Origin: Pseudalkalibacillus hwajinpoensis
GTDB lineage: Bacteria > Bacillota > Bacilli > Bacillales > Guptibacillaceae
Direction of reading: 5' to 3'
Length of the DNA stretch: 64,000 nt
Assembly (NCBI RefSeq): GCF_015234585.1
Contig: NZ_JADFCM010000008.1
Span: 1,550,001 to 1,614,000 of the forward strand
Under the pieces are notes generated by a model. The model was not told where the DNA came from, ran no database searches, and saw only the letters and a program-made list of their open reading frames with translations. Shown here piece by piece: positions 15,665 through 24,708 of the stretch; within the stretch, counting starts at the first letter, position 1; each line of letters opens with the position of its first letter. A program made the translations under genes and the position numbers.

Positions 15665-17050
15665 ATGAGAATAAAGAGGAAAAGTAAATTAGCGACAAAA
15701 TTAGGTCTGTTTTTTCTCATAAGCATCTTATTACTCGAAGGTATTTTGTTCATGGTGCTGTACTTCGGTTTTTTAAACGAACGCATTATGGCAGAAACAG
15801 ATGCCCTTCTAGCAAGAGGGAATAGCCATAGAGATGTACTAGCGAAGCATTTCAATCGTGAGACAATGGAACACGTTGCACTTATGGAATCTGAAGCTGA
15901 GACGCAGGTAGTCATAACAGATGAAAAGAATACCATCCTTGTTCATTCCAATAAAGTCATGCCTACTATTGAAGAAAATATTGCTTCCTCAAATACACTC
16001 CCTTTAACAGGAGCTATTGTGGAAGGAGATTGGGGTGAAGAACCTTTTGTTACAACTGGTTCTCCGATTTTTGTTGATGATGAGCTTGTTGGAAACGTGT
16101 ATATGATTCTTGATACACAAGGTATTCGCGACGTACGAGACCACTTAACGACCCAATTTTTGATTATTAGTGGACTAGCACTCTTCCTTACCATTATTAC
16201 AATTATTTACCTTTCAAGAATCATTACACGTCCATTGATTGATATGAAAATAGCCACACAGAAAATGAGTACAGGAGATCATGATGTCTCATTAAAAGTA
16301 GATCGAAACGACGAATTAGGAGAATTAGCCAAAGCGATCCAGAGCTTGTCAGACGATTTGCTACGATTAAAAAACGATCGCAGTGATTTTCTAGCTAATA
16401 TTGCACATGAGCTCAGAACACCATTAACTTACCTGAACGGCTACGCTGACATTGCTCAGCGAGAAGCGTTATCTTCCGACGAGAGAAACACTTATCTAGC
16501 CGTTATTAAGGAAGAATCCGAAAACTTAACTTCGCTCGTTCGAGATTTATTTGATATGGCCCAAATGGATCAACAAGGGTTTTCGATTGATCGTGAATCA
16601 GTCGATTTATGTCCATTAATTCATCAAATTAGAGAGAAAGTGAAGCCTGCTTTTGATCGAAAAGGAATTGATTTGATAGTATCCTGGCAGAACGATATTC
16701 GCTTAACGATTGACCCTGCGAGGTTTTCTCAAGTGATGTTAAATCTGTTAGATAATGCTTTACACTATAGTGAACAAGGAAAACATGTATTAATCGATGT
16801 CAGCGTCTCTCAAAAGACAGTCATCATAAAAGTAGTTGACGAAGGAGAGGGGATTCCTGAGAAGGATTTACCTTTCATCTTTGAACGCCTTTATCGTGTT
16901 GATAAATCCCGATCAAGAAAATATGGTGGCTCCGGACTCGGTCTTGCTATTGCCAAAGAAATTGTTGAAAGACACGGCGGGAGCATATCTGCTAAAAGTG
17001 AAGAAGGGAAAGGCACGACAATGACAATCGCCATAGCAGGAGTTGAATAA
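15665..17050 (+). CDS. Sensor histidine kinase (two-component system)
   Basis: Membrane sensor kinase. TM1 at ~12-37, an extracytoplasmic sensor loop of ~125 residues, TM2 at ~164-185, a HAMP linker (to ~235), then HisKA with the H-box FLANIAHELRTPL (His248) and a HATPase domain with the N-box (MLNLLDNALHY), G1 (DEGEGIPE) and G2 (GGSGLGLAIAKEIVE). 461 residues, complete. The signal is unknown; genomic context suggests metal or envelope stress. It is followed after one base by its response regulator. Confidence 0.93.
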   Translation: MRIKRKSKLATKLGLFFLISILLLEGILFMVLYFGFLNERIMAETDALLARGNSHRDVLAKHFNRETMEHVALMESEAETQVVITDEKNTILVHSNKVMPTIEENIASSNTLPLTGAIVEGDWGEEPFVTTGSPIFVDDELVGNVYMILDTQGIRDVRDHLTTQFLIISGLALFLTIITIIYLSRIITRPLIDMKIATQKMSTGDHDVSLKVDRNDELGELAKAIQSLSDDLLRLKNDRSDFLANIAHELRTPLTYLNGYADIAQREALSSDERNTYLAVIKEESENLTSLVRDLFDMAQMDQQGFSIDRESVDLCPLIHQIREKVKPAFDRKGIDLIVSWQNDIRLTIDPARFSQVMLNLLDNALHYSEQGKHVLIDVSVSQKTVIIKVVDEGEGIPEKDLPFIFERLYRVDKSRSRKYGGSGLGLAIAKEIVERHGGSISAKSEEGKGTTMTIAIAGVE

Positions 17051-17051
17051 A

Positions 17052-17735
17052 ATGAAGTATGTTTTAACTGTAGATGACGAAGAAAGAATGGTTGAGTTAA
17101 TCTCTCTCTATCTAGAGCCACATGGGTATCGAATATATAAAGCAAACACAGGCTTTGATGCACTTAATAAGCTAAATGAAAATCATGTGGATATGGTCTT
17201 GTTAGATATCATGATGCCAGATATGGATGGTTGGAAAACATGTGAAGAGATCAGAAAGCAGTCAGATGTTCCAATTATTATGCTAACAGCACGTGAACAG
17301 TCAGAAGACATTGTAAAAGGACTAAAGCTAGGTGCGGATGATTACATCACTAAACCTTTCGATGAACGAGTTCTCCTTGCTAGAATGGAGGCAGTCGCTC
17401 GACGCTTAAAGCAGGTTGATTTAAACCAATTGGTGTTTAAAGGACTCACGTGGGATGCAGATAAACATCTTGTTTCTTACAACGATTCCCTTATCCCTGT
17501 AACTCCCATTGAATTTAAGCTTCTTGGACTTTTCTTGAAAAATCCTGAAAAAGTTTTTAGTCGTGATCACCTGATTCAAATAATTTGGGGATTTGAATCA
17601 AGTACAGAAGGACGCACGATTGACTCACATATACGTAATTTACGGGATAAATGTCGATCTGTTAACTTCCAGATCGACGAATATTTAGTGACCATCTGGG
17701 GTGTAGGGTATAAGTGGAAAAACCTTAAAAATTGA
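17052..17735 (+). CDS. OmpR-family response regulator
   Basis: Partner of the upstream kinase. Receiver domain with acidic pocket D8-D9, phospho-acceptor D52 in VLLDIMMPDMDG and conserved K101 in DYITKPF; C-terminal winged-helix domain with TPIEFKLLGLFLKNP, FSRDHLIQIIWG and RTIDSHIRNLRDK. I choose the ATG at 17052, nine bases after CAGGAG, rather than the TTG at 17043 which overlaps the kinase stop. It probably controls the nearby lipoprotein and copper-protein genes; this is inferred from position. Confidence 0.93.
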   Translation: MKYVLTVDDEERMVELISLYLEPHGYRIYKANTGFDALNKLNENHVDMVLLDIMMPDMDGWKTCEEIRKQSDVPIIMLTAREQSEDIVKGLKLGADDYITKPFDERVLLARMEAVARRLKQVDLNQLVFKGLTWDADKHLVSYNDSLIPVTPIEFKLLGLFLKNPEKVFSRDHLIQIIWGFESSTEGRTIDSHIRNLRDKCRSVNFQIDEYLVTIWGVGYKWKNLKN

Positions 17736-17919
17736 TTGATATAACGGAGTTCATTTATTTTATCCATAGAACTGATCATTATCATTTTACATAAAAGGTG
17801 TTTTTACACTTGGGAATACGCACCAGTATATTAAGACCGAGTTGACTTAAACTAACTTGTGTGACTAACAATTGATTAGAAACACACCTTTAAACTTTTA
17901 TCTAAGGAAGTGACCTGAA

Positions 17920-18201
17920 GTGTACAATAAAAAGCGTAATCAAAAAGGGAAAGGGAAAACCGCTACCGTCATGGCATTAAGTGCATTAGGAGGAGCGGCT
18001 GCATACGCACTAACTAGTCGGATGCAGGACGGGTTTATGGGCATGCAACAGCATCATTCTCAACAAAATTCTTCCCATCAACCTCAATCGCACTCTCAAC
18101 ATCAAGATCCAGAAGCTTTGAAGCAAATGGCTTCCGCTCAAGGAATCGATAATGATGCCATTGCCCAATTCACAAACGCAATAAAAGACGATTTGCGCTA
18201 A
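17920..18201 (+). CDS. Small Gln/His-rich protein, unknown function
   Basis: 93 residues, not recognised. A basic N-terminus (NKKRNQKGKGK), one short hydrophobic stretch (VMALSALGGAAAYALT), a central Gln/His/Ser tract (~43-65, with HHSQQNSSHQ) and an acidic helical end. The His content might bind metal. It begins with GTG after AAGGAAG; a real terminator follows directly. It may belong with the metal-response genes just upstream, but nothing proves this. Confidence 0.6.
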   Translation: MYNKKRNQKGKGKTATVMALSALGGAAAYALTSRMQDGFMGMQQHHSQQNSSHQPQSHSQHQDPEALKQMASAQGIDNDAIAQFTNAIKDDLR

Positions 18202-18204
18202 TTT

Positions 18205-18232
18205 AAGCACTCCCACTTGGGGGTGCTTTTCT
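18205..18232 (+). terminator. Intrinsic terminator
   Basis: Stem aagcactccc pairing with gggggtgctt, five-base loop, T tail. Confidence 0.9.
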
Positions 18233-18451
18233 TACGAATTACCTATGTTAGCTTAAACTGTTGAATAAAGAGAACGGATCAGCTGAATCCCCTATAATTA
18301 GTTGGGATTACCCTTACCTTTTACGTTAAGAAGAATAGAAATTTCAAGAGACGCCAAACCGTTCTTTTATCAATTACTAAAGGTCAGTCACTTCTTTTGT
18401 AGAATAGATAGAATAGTACGTGATTTCCCTTAAACAAAAAGGAGTGTTTAA

Positions 18452-18841
18452 ATGATTAATCAAATCGGTCAAATCATGCTCTACGTGGACAATCAGGAAG
18501 AAGCACTAACATTTTGGACGGAAAAAATCGGTTTTCACTTAGTTTCGAAAGAAGATAACGATAGTCCAATGAAATGGATGGAGATTGCGCCTACTTTGGA
18601 AGGGGGAGCGACGAGTATCGTCCTTCATGATAGAGCGTTTATTGCGAAGATGGAACCTGAATTAAATCTCGGAACACCATCGCTTATGTTTTTCACTGAA
18701 GATATCGATCGGCTATATGAAGATTTTAAAGGCAAGGAAATAACTGTTGGAGAGATCGTATCGATGCCTTCAGGACGAATCTTTAACTTTGCCGATCCAG
18801 AAAATCACTATTTCGCGGTTATGGAGAGAAACAAAGCATAA
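18452..18841 (+). CDS. VOC-superfamily (glyoxalase/dioxygenase-fold) protein
   Basis: 129 residues forming one vicinal-oxygen-chelate module pair: QIMLYVDNQEEALTFWTEKIGF is the classic first beta-alpha unit, TSIVLHD the metal-side strand, and IFNFADPENHYFAVME the last strand. Such proteins act as dioxygenases, lyases, epimerases or drug-binding proteins; substrate cannot be assigned. RBS AAAGGAG. Monocistronic. Confidence 0.85.
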   Translation: MINQIGQIMLYVDNQEEALTFWTEKIGFHLVSKEDNDSPMKWMEIAPTLEGGATSIVLHDRAFIAKMEPELNLGTPSLMFFTEDIDRLYEDFKGKEITVGEIVSMPSGRIFNFADPENHYFAVMERNKA

Positions 18842-18875
18842 AAGAAAGACCTTCTCCTCACATGATTTTATGACG

Positions 18876-18907
18876 AACACTATCGACTACTCGATGGTGT
18901 TTTTTTG
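18876..18907 (+). terminator. Intrinsic terminator
   Basis: Stem aacactatcga (18876-18886) with tcgatggtgtt (18891-18901, one G-U pair), T tail. Confidence 0.88.
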
Positions 18908-18974
18908 ATGTAATAAAACAGAATCTTATATAGGACGGTAATTAAAATCAGAATAATCGAAAATAAACTAGCGC

Positions 18975-19021
18975 TGAAGTATTTAATGCATTATAATAAC
19001 ATCCAAGAAGGATATACTTCA
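18975..19021 (+). promoter_or_regulatory. Possible operator/promoter of the D-amino-acid operon
   Basis: TGAAGTAT (18975-18982) and ATACTTCA (19014-19021) are exact inverted copies flanking a TATAAT (18992-18997). No good -35 is present at the right distance, so an activator or the RpiR-type regulator may bind here. Confidence 0.35.
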
Positions 19022-19040
19022 CTAAATTAAAGGAGTAGTT

Positions 19041-19892
19041 ATGAAGCATTTATCAATCAATCAAATGGTTAAAAAACACTATTCATCACTTTCTCCAGGT
19101 CAGAAGAAAGTTGCAGAATGGATCACTCAAAATGATGAGGAAGGAGCATTGCTTACTGCTTATCAAATGGGGAGGAAAGTAGGTGTAAGTGAAACAACTG
19201 TCATTCGATTCGCCTATGCACTAGGATTTAAAGGATATTCTGAAATGCAAGAAGCCGTGCGGCGTCATTGGTTAGAGAAAAAGCAAGATCATGAAGAATT
19301 TCCTTCACACGTACAAGAACCAACAGAGCAGACTCTTTTCAAACAGGTGATAGAAAAAGAAACATCTGTCCTAAAGCAATTATTAGCACAATTAGATGTA
19401 GAAGAGGTCTGGAAGGTAGTCGATCATTTCATTGAGGCAAAAAGTGTATACATTGCAGGGTTTGGGAGTTCCTATGGAGCGGCTTACTGGTTGTATTATA
19501 ACTTAAAGCAATTCAGAGCAGGTGTATTTCTATCTGAATCAATGGCTTTTTCTCCTGAAGATCTTTGTGACCTTACGCAAGATTCAGTCGTTGTTATTCT
19601 TTCATTCCCGCGTTATCACAAAGAAGCGATCGAACTTGCTACATTTACTCAAAGGCTAGGAATTCCTGTCGTATCCATTACAAATCGGCATTTATCTCCA
19701 ATTGGTCCGCTTTCTACAATAACGTTAACAACCGAAGAGAAGATGGACTCAGGACACCATTCCATTGCCTCTGTCATTAGCCTTCTAGAAGTGATCATTC
19801 AAGGGGTACAATTCAAAGATCGAGAACGAATAAGTCTTCGCCAACAAACGTTGGAACAACTTTATAGTGAGCGTAATTGGTTTGTGGAATAA
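19041..19892 (+). CDS. MurR/RpiR-family transcriptional regulator
   Basis: DNA-binding regulator with an N-terminal HTH_6 domain (residues ~5-80, containing LSPGQKKVAEWI and GVSETTVIRFAYALGFKGYSEMQEAV) and a C-terminal SIS domain (~125-265; VYIAGFGSSYGAAYWLYYNLKQF, VVVILSFPRYHKEAIELA, VVSITNRHLSPIG). SIS domains usually bind phosphosugars, but RpiR proteins beside amino-acid genes exist. It is the first gene of the operon and probably controls it. RBS AAAGGAG. Confidence 0.9.
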   Translation: MKHLSINQMVKKHYSSLSPGQKKVAEWITQNDEEGALLTAYQMGRKVGVSETTVIRFAYALGFKGYSEMQEAVRRHWLEKKQDHEEFPSHVQEPTEQTLFKQVIEKETSVLKQLLAQLDVEEVWKVVDHFIEAKSVYIAGFGSSYGAAYWLYYNLKQFRAGVFLSESMAFSPEDLCDLTQDSVVVILSFPRYHKEAIELATFTQRLGIPVVSITNRHLSPIGPLSTITLTTEEKMDSGHHSIASVISLLEVIIQGVQFKDRERISLRQQTLEQLYSERNWFVE

Positions 19893-19918
19893 ACTTTGAG
19901 AATAAAGGTGGAATGGGA

Positions 19919-21298
19919 ATGAATGAATTATCAAAACGTAACGAAACAGTTAAGGTTTCACATTTTTCTACAAAAGATATCTTAACCTTTTTAATTCCGT
20001 CGTTAATAGGGATCCTCTTATTTATTGTGCCGATAACACAGGATGGAGGTATCACGATCCCTGTGGCGTTTCTAGCGGGACAAATTAACGCTTCAATCGG
20101 CGAACTCATACCTGCTATAACGGTTTTTATTATGGTGGTAGCGACAGTAGGATCATTTGTAGCAGTAACGATTAAACCTCAATTCTTAGCAAGAAACCCA
20201 GCTTTACATACGTTATTACACGTTCGTCCATTCTGGTTAATTGCGCGTTTACTCGGAACAATATTTGCTGTCATGACGCTATACCAACTAGGACCAGAAA
20301 TGATTTACTCTGAAAATACTGGTGGGCTTTTAATTTATGACTTAATCCCAATCTTATTTTCAACATTTTTACTAGCTGGGCTATTGTTGCCGCTTCTTCT
20401 CAACTTTGGACTTCTTGAGTTTTTTGGGGCATTGCTTATTAAAATCATGAGACCGCTCTTCAAATTGCCTGGTCGATCATCTCTTGATTGTCTTGCATCA
20501 TGGGTAGGAGACGGAACAATCGGTGTTCTTCTCACAACAAAGCAATACGAAGATGGGTATTACACAAAAAGAGAAGCCGCTGTTATTGCGACCACTTTTT
20601 CTGTTGTTTCCATTACATTTACAATCGTCATTATTTCCTATTTGAATTTGGAGCAGTATTTTCTACATTACTATGCAACCATCATTTTTGCTGGACTTGT
20701 AGCGGCACTCATCATGCCACGCATTCCACCATTGTCTCGAAAGTCAAATAAAGGATATGAACATACAGAATTAAAGAAAGAAACGGGGATTCCAGAACAA
20801 TTTTCACCCGCTAAATGGGGCTTTAATCAAGCCGTTTCAAAAGCCCAAAAAAATAAAGGACCGATGAGCGTAATAAAAGAAGGCGTACAGAACGTATTAG
20901 ACATGTGGTTAGGCGTTTTACCAATCGTAATGGCTATAGGTACCATTGCTTTGATTACAGCAGAATTCACCCCATTCTTTACGATTCTAGGGAAGCCGTT
21001 TGAACCGATCCTAACATGGATGCAAGTGCCAGAAGCTGGTGAAGCCGCTCAAACAATGGTTGTCGGATTTGCGGATATGTTTCTACCAGCTGTGATTGGT
21101 AGTGGCATTGAAAGTGAATTAACCCGCTTCGTCATTGCCTGTGTATCTGTAACACAATTAATATACATGTCTGAAATGGGTGGATTACTCCTCGGGTCTA
21201 AACTTCCTATCAGCATTGTCGATTTAATCATCATTTTCTTAATTCGCACATGTATTACACTGCCGATCGTTGTTGGTATCGCTCACCTTATCTTTTAA
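19919..21298 (+). CDS. yjiH: YjiH-family membrane protein (gate/nucleoside-recognition domains)
   Basis: Polytopic membrane protein of about 460 residues with roughly ten or more membrane segments. Two gate-like segments are seen: LLLNFGLLEFFGALLIKIMRPLF...GDGTIGVLLT and PEAGEAAQTMVVGFADMFLPA. Family members are thought to be transporters; in E. coli yjiH lies near the isoaspartyl dipeptidase gene. Here it sits between a regulator and N-acylamino-acid enzymes, so amino acids, N-acyl amino acids or peptides are plausible cargo. I start at ATG 19919 because AAAGGTGG lies about eight bases ahead. A close paralogue is at 50487. Confidence 0.85.
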   Translation: MNELSKRNETVKVSHFSTKDILTFLIPSLIGILLFIVPITQDGGITIPVAFLAGQINASIGELIPAITVFIMVVATVGSFVAVTIKPQFLARNPALHTLLHVRPFWLIARLLGTIFAVMTLYQLGPEMIYSENTGGLLIYDLIPILFSTFLLAGLLLPLLLNFGLLEFFGALLIKIMRPLFKLPGRSSLDCLASWVGDGTIGVLLTTKQYEDGYYTKREAAVIATTFSVVSITFTIVIISYLNLEQYFLHYYATIIFAGLVAALIMPRIPPLSRKSNKGYEHTELKKETGIPEQFSPAKWGFNQAVSKAQKNKGPMSVIKEGVQNVLDMWLGVLPIVMAIGTIALITAEFTPFFTILGKPFEPILTWMQVPEAGEAAQTMVVGFADMFLPAVIGSGIESELTRFVIACVSVTQLIYMSEMGGLLLGSKLPISIVDLIIIFLIRTCITLPIVVGIAHLIF

Positions 21299-21316
21299 AA
21301 GAAAGGAAGTTCGAAT

Positions 21317-22435
21317 GTGAATTTCGTAGAAGAAAACCATGATAAGATCTTAAAAACATATCATGAGCTACATCAACTTGCTGAGCCAAGCTGGCAAGAA
21401 GAGAAAACAGCTCATTACTTAAAGGAAAAGTTAGCGGAAGTCGGTTATCACATCCAAACCTTTCAGGGGCACTTTGGATTTGTTGCAGAGTTTAAAGGAA
21501 AAAAGGCTAATGTGATCGCTCTTCGTGCAGATATGGATGCGCTTGTTCAAGAGGTAGAGGGGGTTGTTAAGCCCAATCACTCCTGCGGTCATGATGCGCA
21601 TAGCACAATGGTGCTATTTGCCGCATTATCACTCATAAAAGAGCCGATGCAGCATACCATTCGCTTTATCTTTCAACCTGCGGAAGAAATGGCTGAAGGA
21701 GCACTAAAAATGATAGAAGAGAATGTGCTAAAAGACGTTATTTTTCTAGCCGGGATTCATTTGCGCCCATCTATGGAGATTTCTTACGGCAAAGCCGCAC
21801 CGATTATTTCGCACGGTTCAACCACCAGTATAAAAGGTTGGATCAAAGGCGTACCTTCACACGCCGCAAGACCTGAGACAGGTAATAACCCGATTGAAGC
21901 AGCAGCGGTTTTAATTCAGGAAATCCAGCGTATTCGGTTAAATGTTCCTGATCCTTTTTCAGTGAAGATTACTGAGCTTCATGGCGGGGAAGCATCTAAT
22001 TCTATTCCCGCTAAAGCTCGCTTCACACTGGACTTAAGGTCAAGGTCCAACGAAACAATGAAGAAACTGATCGATCAAACGAAATACATCATTTCTAAAG
22101 TAGGAGAGCTAACAGAAACAGAAATAGCGTCTGAAATAGCCGAATATTCTCCAGCCGCTGTTAAGAACGATTTGGCCATTACCCTCGCTAGAAAGGCAAT
22201 TACTTCTTCTTTAGGTGCTAACAATGTAGTGGATGAGTGTGTATCACCAGGAGCGGAGGATTTTCATTTTTATTCATTAAAGTATCCTCATCTTACTGCA
22301 ACCATGATTGGGCTAGGATGTGATTTAACGCCTGGATTACATCATCCTGATATGCAATTCAACAAGGAAGCATTGATCGATGGCACGAAAATCCTCATTC
22401 AATTGTTGTTAGAAGCCGATCAATATGAATGGTAA
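21317..22435 (+). CDS. M20-family amidohydrolase, probable N-succinyl-L-amino acid desuccinylase
   Basis: Metal-dependent deacylase of the M20D group. Metal and catalytic residues: ALRADMDAL, SCGHDAH (C90, H92), PAEE (E123/E124), a histidine in GIHLRP, and GAEDFHFY near the end. A dimerisation insert (~180-290) is present; 372 residues is normal. In the operon it would remove the acyl group from N-succinyl-L-amino acids made by the racemase two genes downstream. Starts with GTG after AAAGGAAG; an ATG in this frame is absent there. Confidence 0.87.
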   Translation: MNFVEENHDKILKTYHELHQLAEPSWQEEKTAHYLKEKLAEVGYHIQTFQGHFGFVAEFKGKKANVIALRADMDALVQEVEGVVKPNHSCGHDAHSTMVLFAALSLIKEPMQHTIRFIFQPAEEMAEGALKMIEENVLKDVIFLAGIHLRPSMEISYGKAAPIISHGSTTSIKGWIKGVPSHAARPETGNNPIEAAAVLIQEIQRIRLNVPDPFSVKITELHGGEASNSIPAKARFTLDLRSRSNETMKKLIDQTKYIISKVGELTETEIASEIAEYSPAAVKNDLAITLARKAITSSLGANNVVDECVSPGAEDFHFYSLKYPHLTATMIGLGCDLTPGLHHPDMQFNKEALIDGTKILIQLLLEADQYEW

Positions 22436-22452
22436 GAAAGAAGGGATACGAG

Positions 22453-23274
22453 TTGAAAGCAAACGTACTTAAATCATTAACGATCCGCACCCTTCATTCG
22501 GTTGAAGAGCTTGAGGAAGTGAGACGCTTAGAAACAATCGTATGGAGCTTTGATGATTCCGTACCAGTGAATCAAAGTATGGCCGTTGTCAAAAACGGTG
22601 GATTTATATTAGGAGCCTTTTATCAAGACAGACTTATCGCTTTTCAATATAGCTTTCCAGGATTTAATGGTGAGAAAGTGTATCTTGTTTCTCAAAGTTT
22701 AGGCATTCATCCAGATTATCGAAGACTAGGAATTGGTGAAAGACTGAAAATCGAACAAAGAAAAACAGCGTCAAACATGGGATACGATTTCATTACGTGG
22801 ACGTATGATCCGCTAGAGACGGTTAACGGCACGCTCAACTTACACAAGTTAGGGGCAGTCGTGAGTACGTACCTTCCAAATGTCTACGGTCTCATGGATG
22901 ATAATCTCAATGCAGGGATACCAACTGATCGCTTTTTAGTTGAGTGGGATACGAATGAGATGAAGCGAAGTACTGAAACGAATCCAACGATACCTTATGC
23001 TCTTATACCAGGTGGAGATAACCTTTTTAGCAAGCCTGAAAAAATAGACCTTTCCCTTAATGCTAGTAAGATATTTGTACCTGTTCCAGGAAACTTTCAA
23101 GAAATCAAAAAGTTCGATCTATCACTAGCTATTGACTGGAGAGAACAAACAGGACTTGTTTTTTCTAACTACCTAGAGCGAGGGTGGAAAGTGACTGATT
23201 TACTAAAAAGGGAAGAGTATCCACATCATTATGTATACCTCTTAGAGAAAGGTGATCAAAACAATGAAAATTAG
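22453..23274 (+). CDS. GNAT acyltransferase (COG3375-type), probable D-amino acid N-succinyltransferase
   Basis: GNAT-fold enzyme of about 273 residues; the acyl-CoA binding segment is SLGIHPDYRRLGIGERLKIEQR, followed by FITWTYDPLETVNGTLNLHKLG. In a characterised Geobacillus pathway such a protein adds succinyl from succinyl-CoA to D-amino acids next to an N-succinylamino acid racemase, exactly this context. I prefer the TTG at 22453, six bases after AAGAAGGGA; an ATG at 22429 that overlaps the previous gene is the alternative. Overlaps the racemase start by 11 bases, so translation is coupled. Confidence 0.8.
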   Translation: MKANVLKSLTIRTLHSVEELEEVRRLETIVWSFDDSVPVNQSMAVVKNGGFILGAFYQDRLIAFQYSFPGFNGEKVYLVSQSLGIHPDYRRLGIGERLKIEQRKTASNMGYDFITWTYDPLETVNGTLNLHKLGAVVSTYLPNVYGLMDDNLNAGIPTDRFLVEWDTNEMKRSTETNPTIPYALIPGGDNLFSKPEKIDLSLNASKIFVPVPGNFQEIKKFDLSLAIDWREQTGLVFSNYLERGWKVTDLLKREEYPHHYVYLLEKGDQNNEN

Positions 23275-24376
23275 TAGCATTATCTTAAGACAAATCAAGA
23301 TGGACCTACTTCATCCTTTTACAACAAGCGTTGGAACCGAGCGAGACAAAGATATTATACTAGTTGAAGCGAGATCTCATTCTGGCCAATCAGGATGGGG
23401 CGAATCGGTCGCCATTATGGAACCAATTTATAACGAAGAAACCGTTCGTACCAATTGGCACATGATGAATGACCATTTAATTCCGCTGCTTCATCAACAA
23501 GACATCACTCACCCTGATAAGGTATCAGAACATTTCAAGAAAATTCGCGGCAATTATAACGCCAAAGCGGCGATTGAATGTGCGATATGGGATCTATATG
23601 CTAAAGAAAACAACCTTCCGTTAGCTCAAGCACTTGGCGGGGTGAAGAATAAAATAGAAGTTGGCGTCAGCGTAGGAATTCAATCTTCACATGAAAACAT
23701 CTTAAAGCAAATAGATGAATATCTCCAGAGCGGGTACAAACGCATTAAGATTAAAATCATGCCTGGTTGGGATATTGAGATTCTAGCTATGATACGCAAA
23801 AAATTCCCAACGATCGAGTTAATGGCCGATGCGAACTGCGCTTATACACTCGATGACATTGAACACCTTAAGAAGCTAGATCAGTTCCATTTAATGATGA
23901 TTGAACAGCCTCTTGCTCACGACGACATCATTGATCATGCCAAACTTCAAGCTCAATTGGATACACCTATTTGTTTGGATGAAAGCATTCATACTTATGA
24001 AGATGCGAGAAAAGCCATTGAACTTGGAAGTTGTCGAATCATTAACCTTAAAATCGGTCGCGTTGGAGGCTTAACTGAATCTAAGAAAATCCATGACCTA
24101 TGTACAAAGCATCATATTCCTATGTGGTGTGGCGGGATGTTGGAAGCAGGGATTGGCCGAGCCCATAACCTCGCCATCACTTCACTCAGTCAATTTACAT
24201 TGCCAGGAGATACAGCTCCATCAGCTCATTACTGGAAGCGGGATATTATTAAACCAGAAGTAGCAATGAACAATGGTTATATCGACATCCCTGAAGGTCC
24301 GGGTATAGGATTTGAGCCTGATCTAGAATATATTAACGAATTGACGGTACATAAGGATGTAGCAGTGTTGAAATAG
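23264..24376 (+). CDS. N-succinylamino acid racemase / o-succinylbenzoate synthase family
   Basis: Enolase-superfamily enzyme of the NSAR/OSBS subgroup (370 residues). Catalytic lysine pair in KIK (K162, K164), metal ligands D189 (LMADAN), E214 (MIEQP) and D239 (CLDES), second-face lysine K263 (NLKIGR), plus the capping N-terminal domain with TSVGTERDKD. It racemises N-succinylamino acids; many relatives also make o-succinylbenzoate for menaquinone. Location beside a GNAT transferase and an M20 deacylase favours the racemase role. ATG at 23264 follows AAAGGTG by nine bases; a GTG four codons upstream is less likely. Confidence 0.9.
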   Translation: MKISSIILRQIKMDLLHPFTTSVGTERDKDIILVEARSHSGQSGWGESVAIMEPIYNEETVRTNWHMMNDHLIPLLHQQDITHPDKVSEHFKKIRGNYNAKAAIECAIWDLYAKENNLPLAQALGGVKNKIEVGVSVGIQSSHENILKQIDEYLQSGYKRIKIKIMPGWDIEILAMIRKKFPTIELMADANCAYTLDDIEHLKKLDQFHLMMIEQPLAHDDIIDHAKLQAQLDTPICLDESIHTYEDARKAIELGSCRIINLKIGRVGGLTESKKIHDLCTKHHIPMWCGGMLEAGIGRAHNLAITSLSQFTLPGDTAPSAHYWKRDIIKPEVAMNNGYIDIPEGPGIGFEPDLEYINELTVHKDVAVLK

Positions 24377-24392
24377 AAATTAATAAATGCGG

Positions 24393-24429
24393 AAGTCACT
24401 TATTTTAATAGAGATAAGTGACTTTTTTG
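24393..24429 (+). terminator. Operon terminator
   Basis: Stem aagtcactta (24393-24402) with taagtgactt (24415-24424), six Ts. Confidence 0.92.
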
Positions 24430-24494
24430 TTTTCTAAGTACCTTTTTTGGAAAAAGAACTGTAATTCATAACAAATATGAAGATTATAAGATCA

Positions 24495-24663
24495 AAAAGT
24501 GCCAATTTTACGACCACGGAACATTTGTTCTCCGTCAAATTTGTTTAGTATTTTGTGTAGGTGAGCTATTTTACTAAAATCAACTAAAAGTGAGTGGAAT
24601 TTAGTAAAATATGACGTTCTAGATACAAAAGTGCCAATTTTACGAGGCTGCGAACATTTGTTC
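24495..24663 (+). repeat. Duplicated promoter-like module with GAAC-N4-GTTC dyads
   Basis: A 19-base direct repeat (24495-24513 and 24627-24645, both aaaagtgccaattttacga) is followed in each copy, after 5 or 6 bases, by GAACATTTGTTC (24519-24530 and 24652-24663), and further on by ATTTTGTGT. Between the copies is an inverted repeat attttactaaa/tttagtaaaat (24568-24578 and 24600-24610). No gene is supported in 24430-24708. Confidence 0.85.
24519..24530 (+). promoter_or_regulatory. LexA/DinR-like box, first copy
   Basis: GAAC-ATTT-GTTC, a perfect palindrome of the GAACN4GTTC type. Against CGAACRNRYGTTYC it matches 11 of 14 bases including flanks. Regulation by LexA is inferred. Confidence 0.5.
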
Positions 24664-24664
24664 T
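24651..24664 (+). promoter_or_regulatory. LexA/DinR-like box, second copy, over a possible -35
   Basis: CGAACATTTGTTCT matches CGAACRNRYGTTYC at 12 of 14 bases. TTGTTC within it could be a -35 with TATAAA 16 bases on, placing a promoter just before the endonuclease pseudogene. Confidence 0.55.
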
Positions 24665-24708
24665 ATTTTGTGTTTATAATATAAAATAGATGAAAAGGAG
24701 GTTATAAA

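Noticed and set aside
23264..24376. Simple menC (menaquinone) assignment
   Set aside because: No other men genes nearby; the GNAT and M20 neighbours favour N-succinylamino acid racemase, though dual activity is possible.
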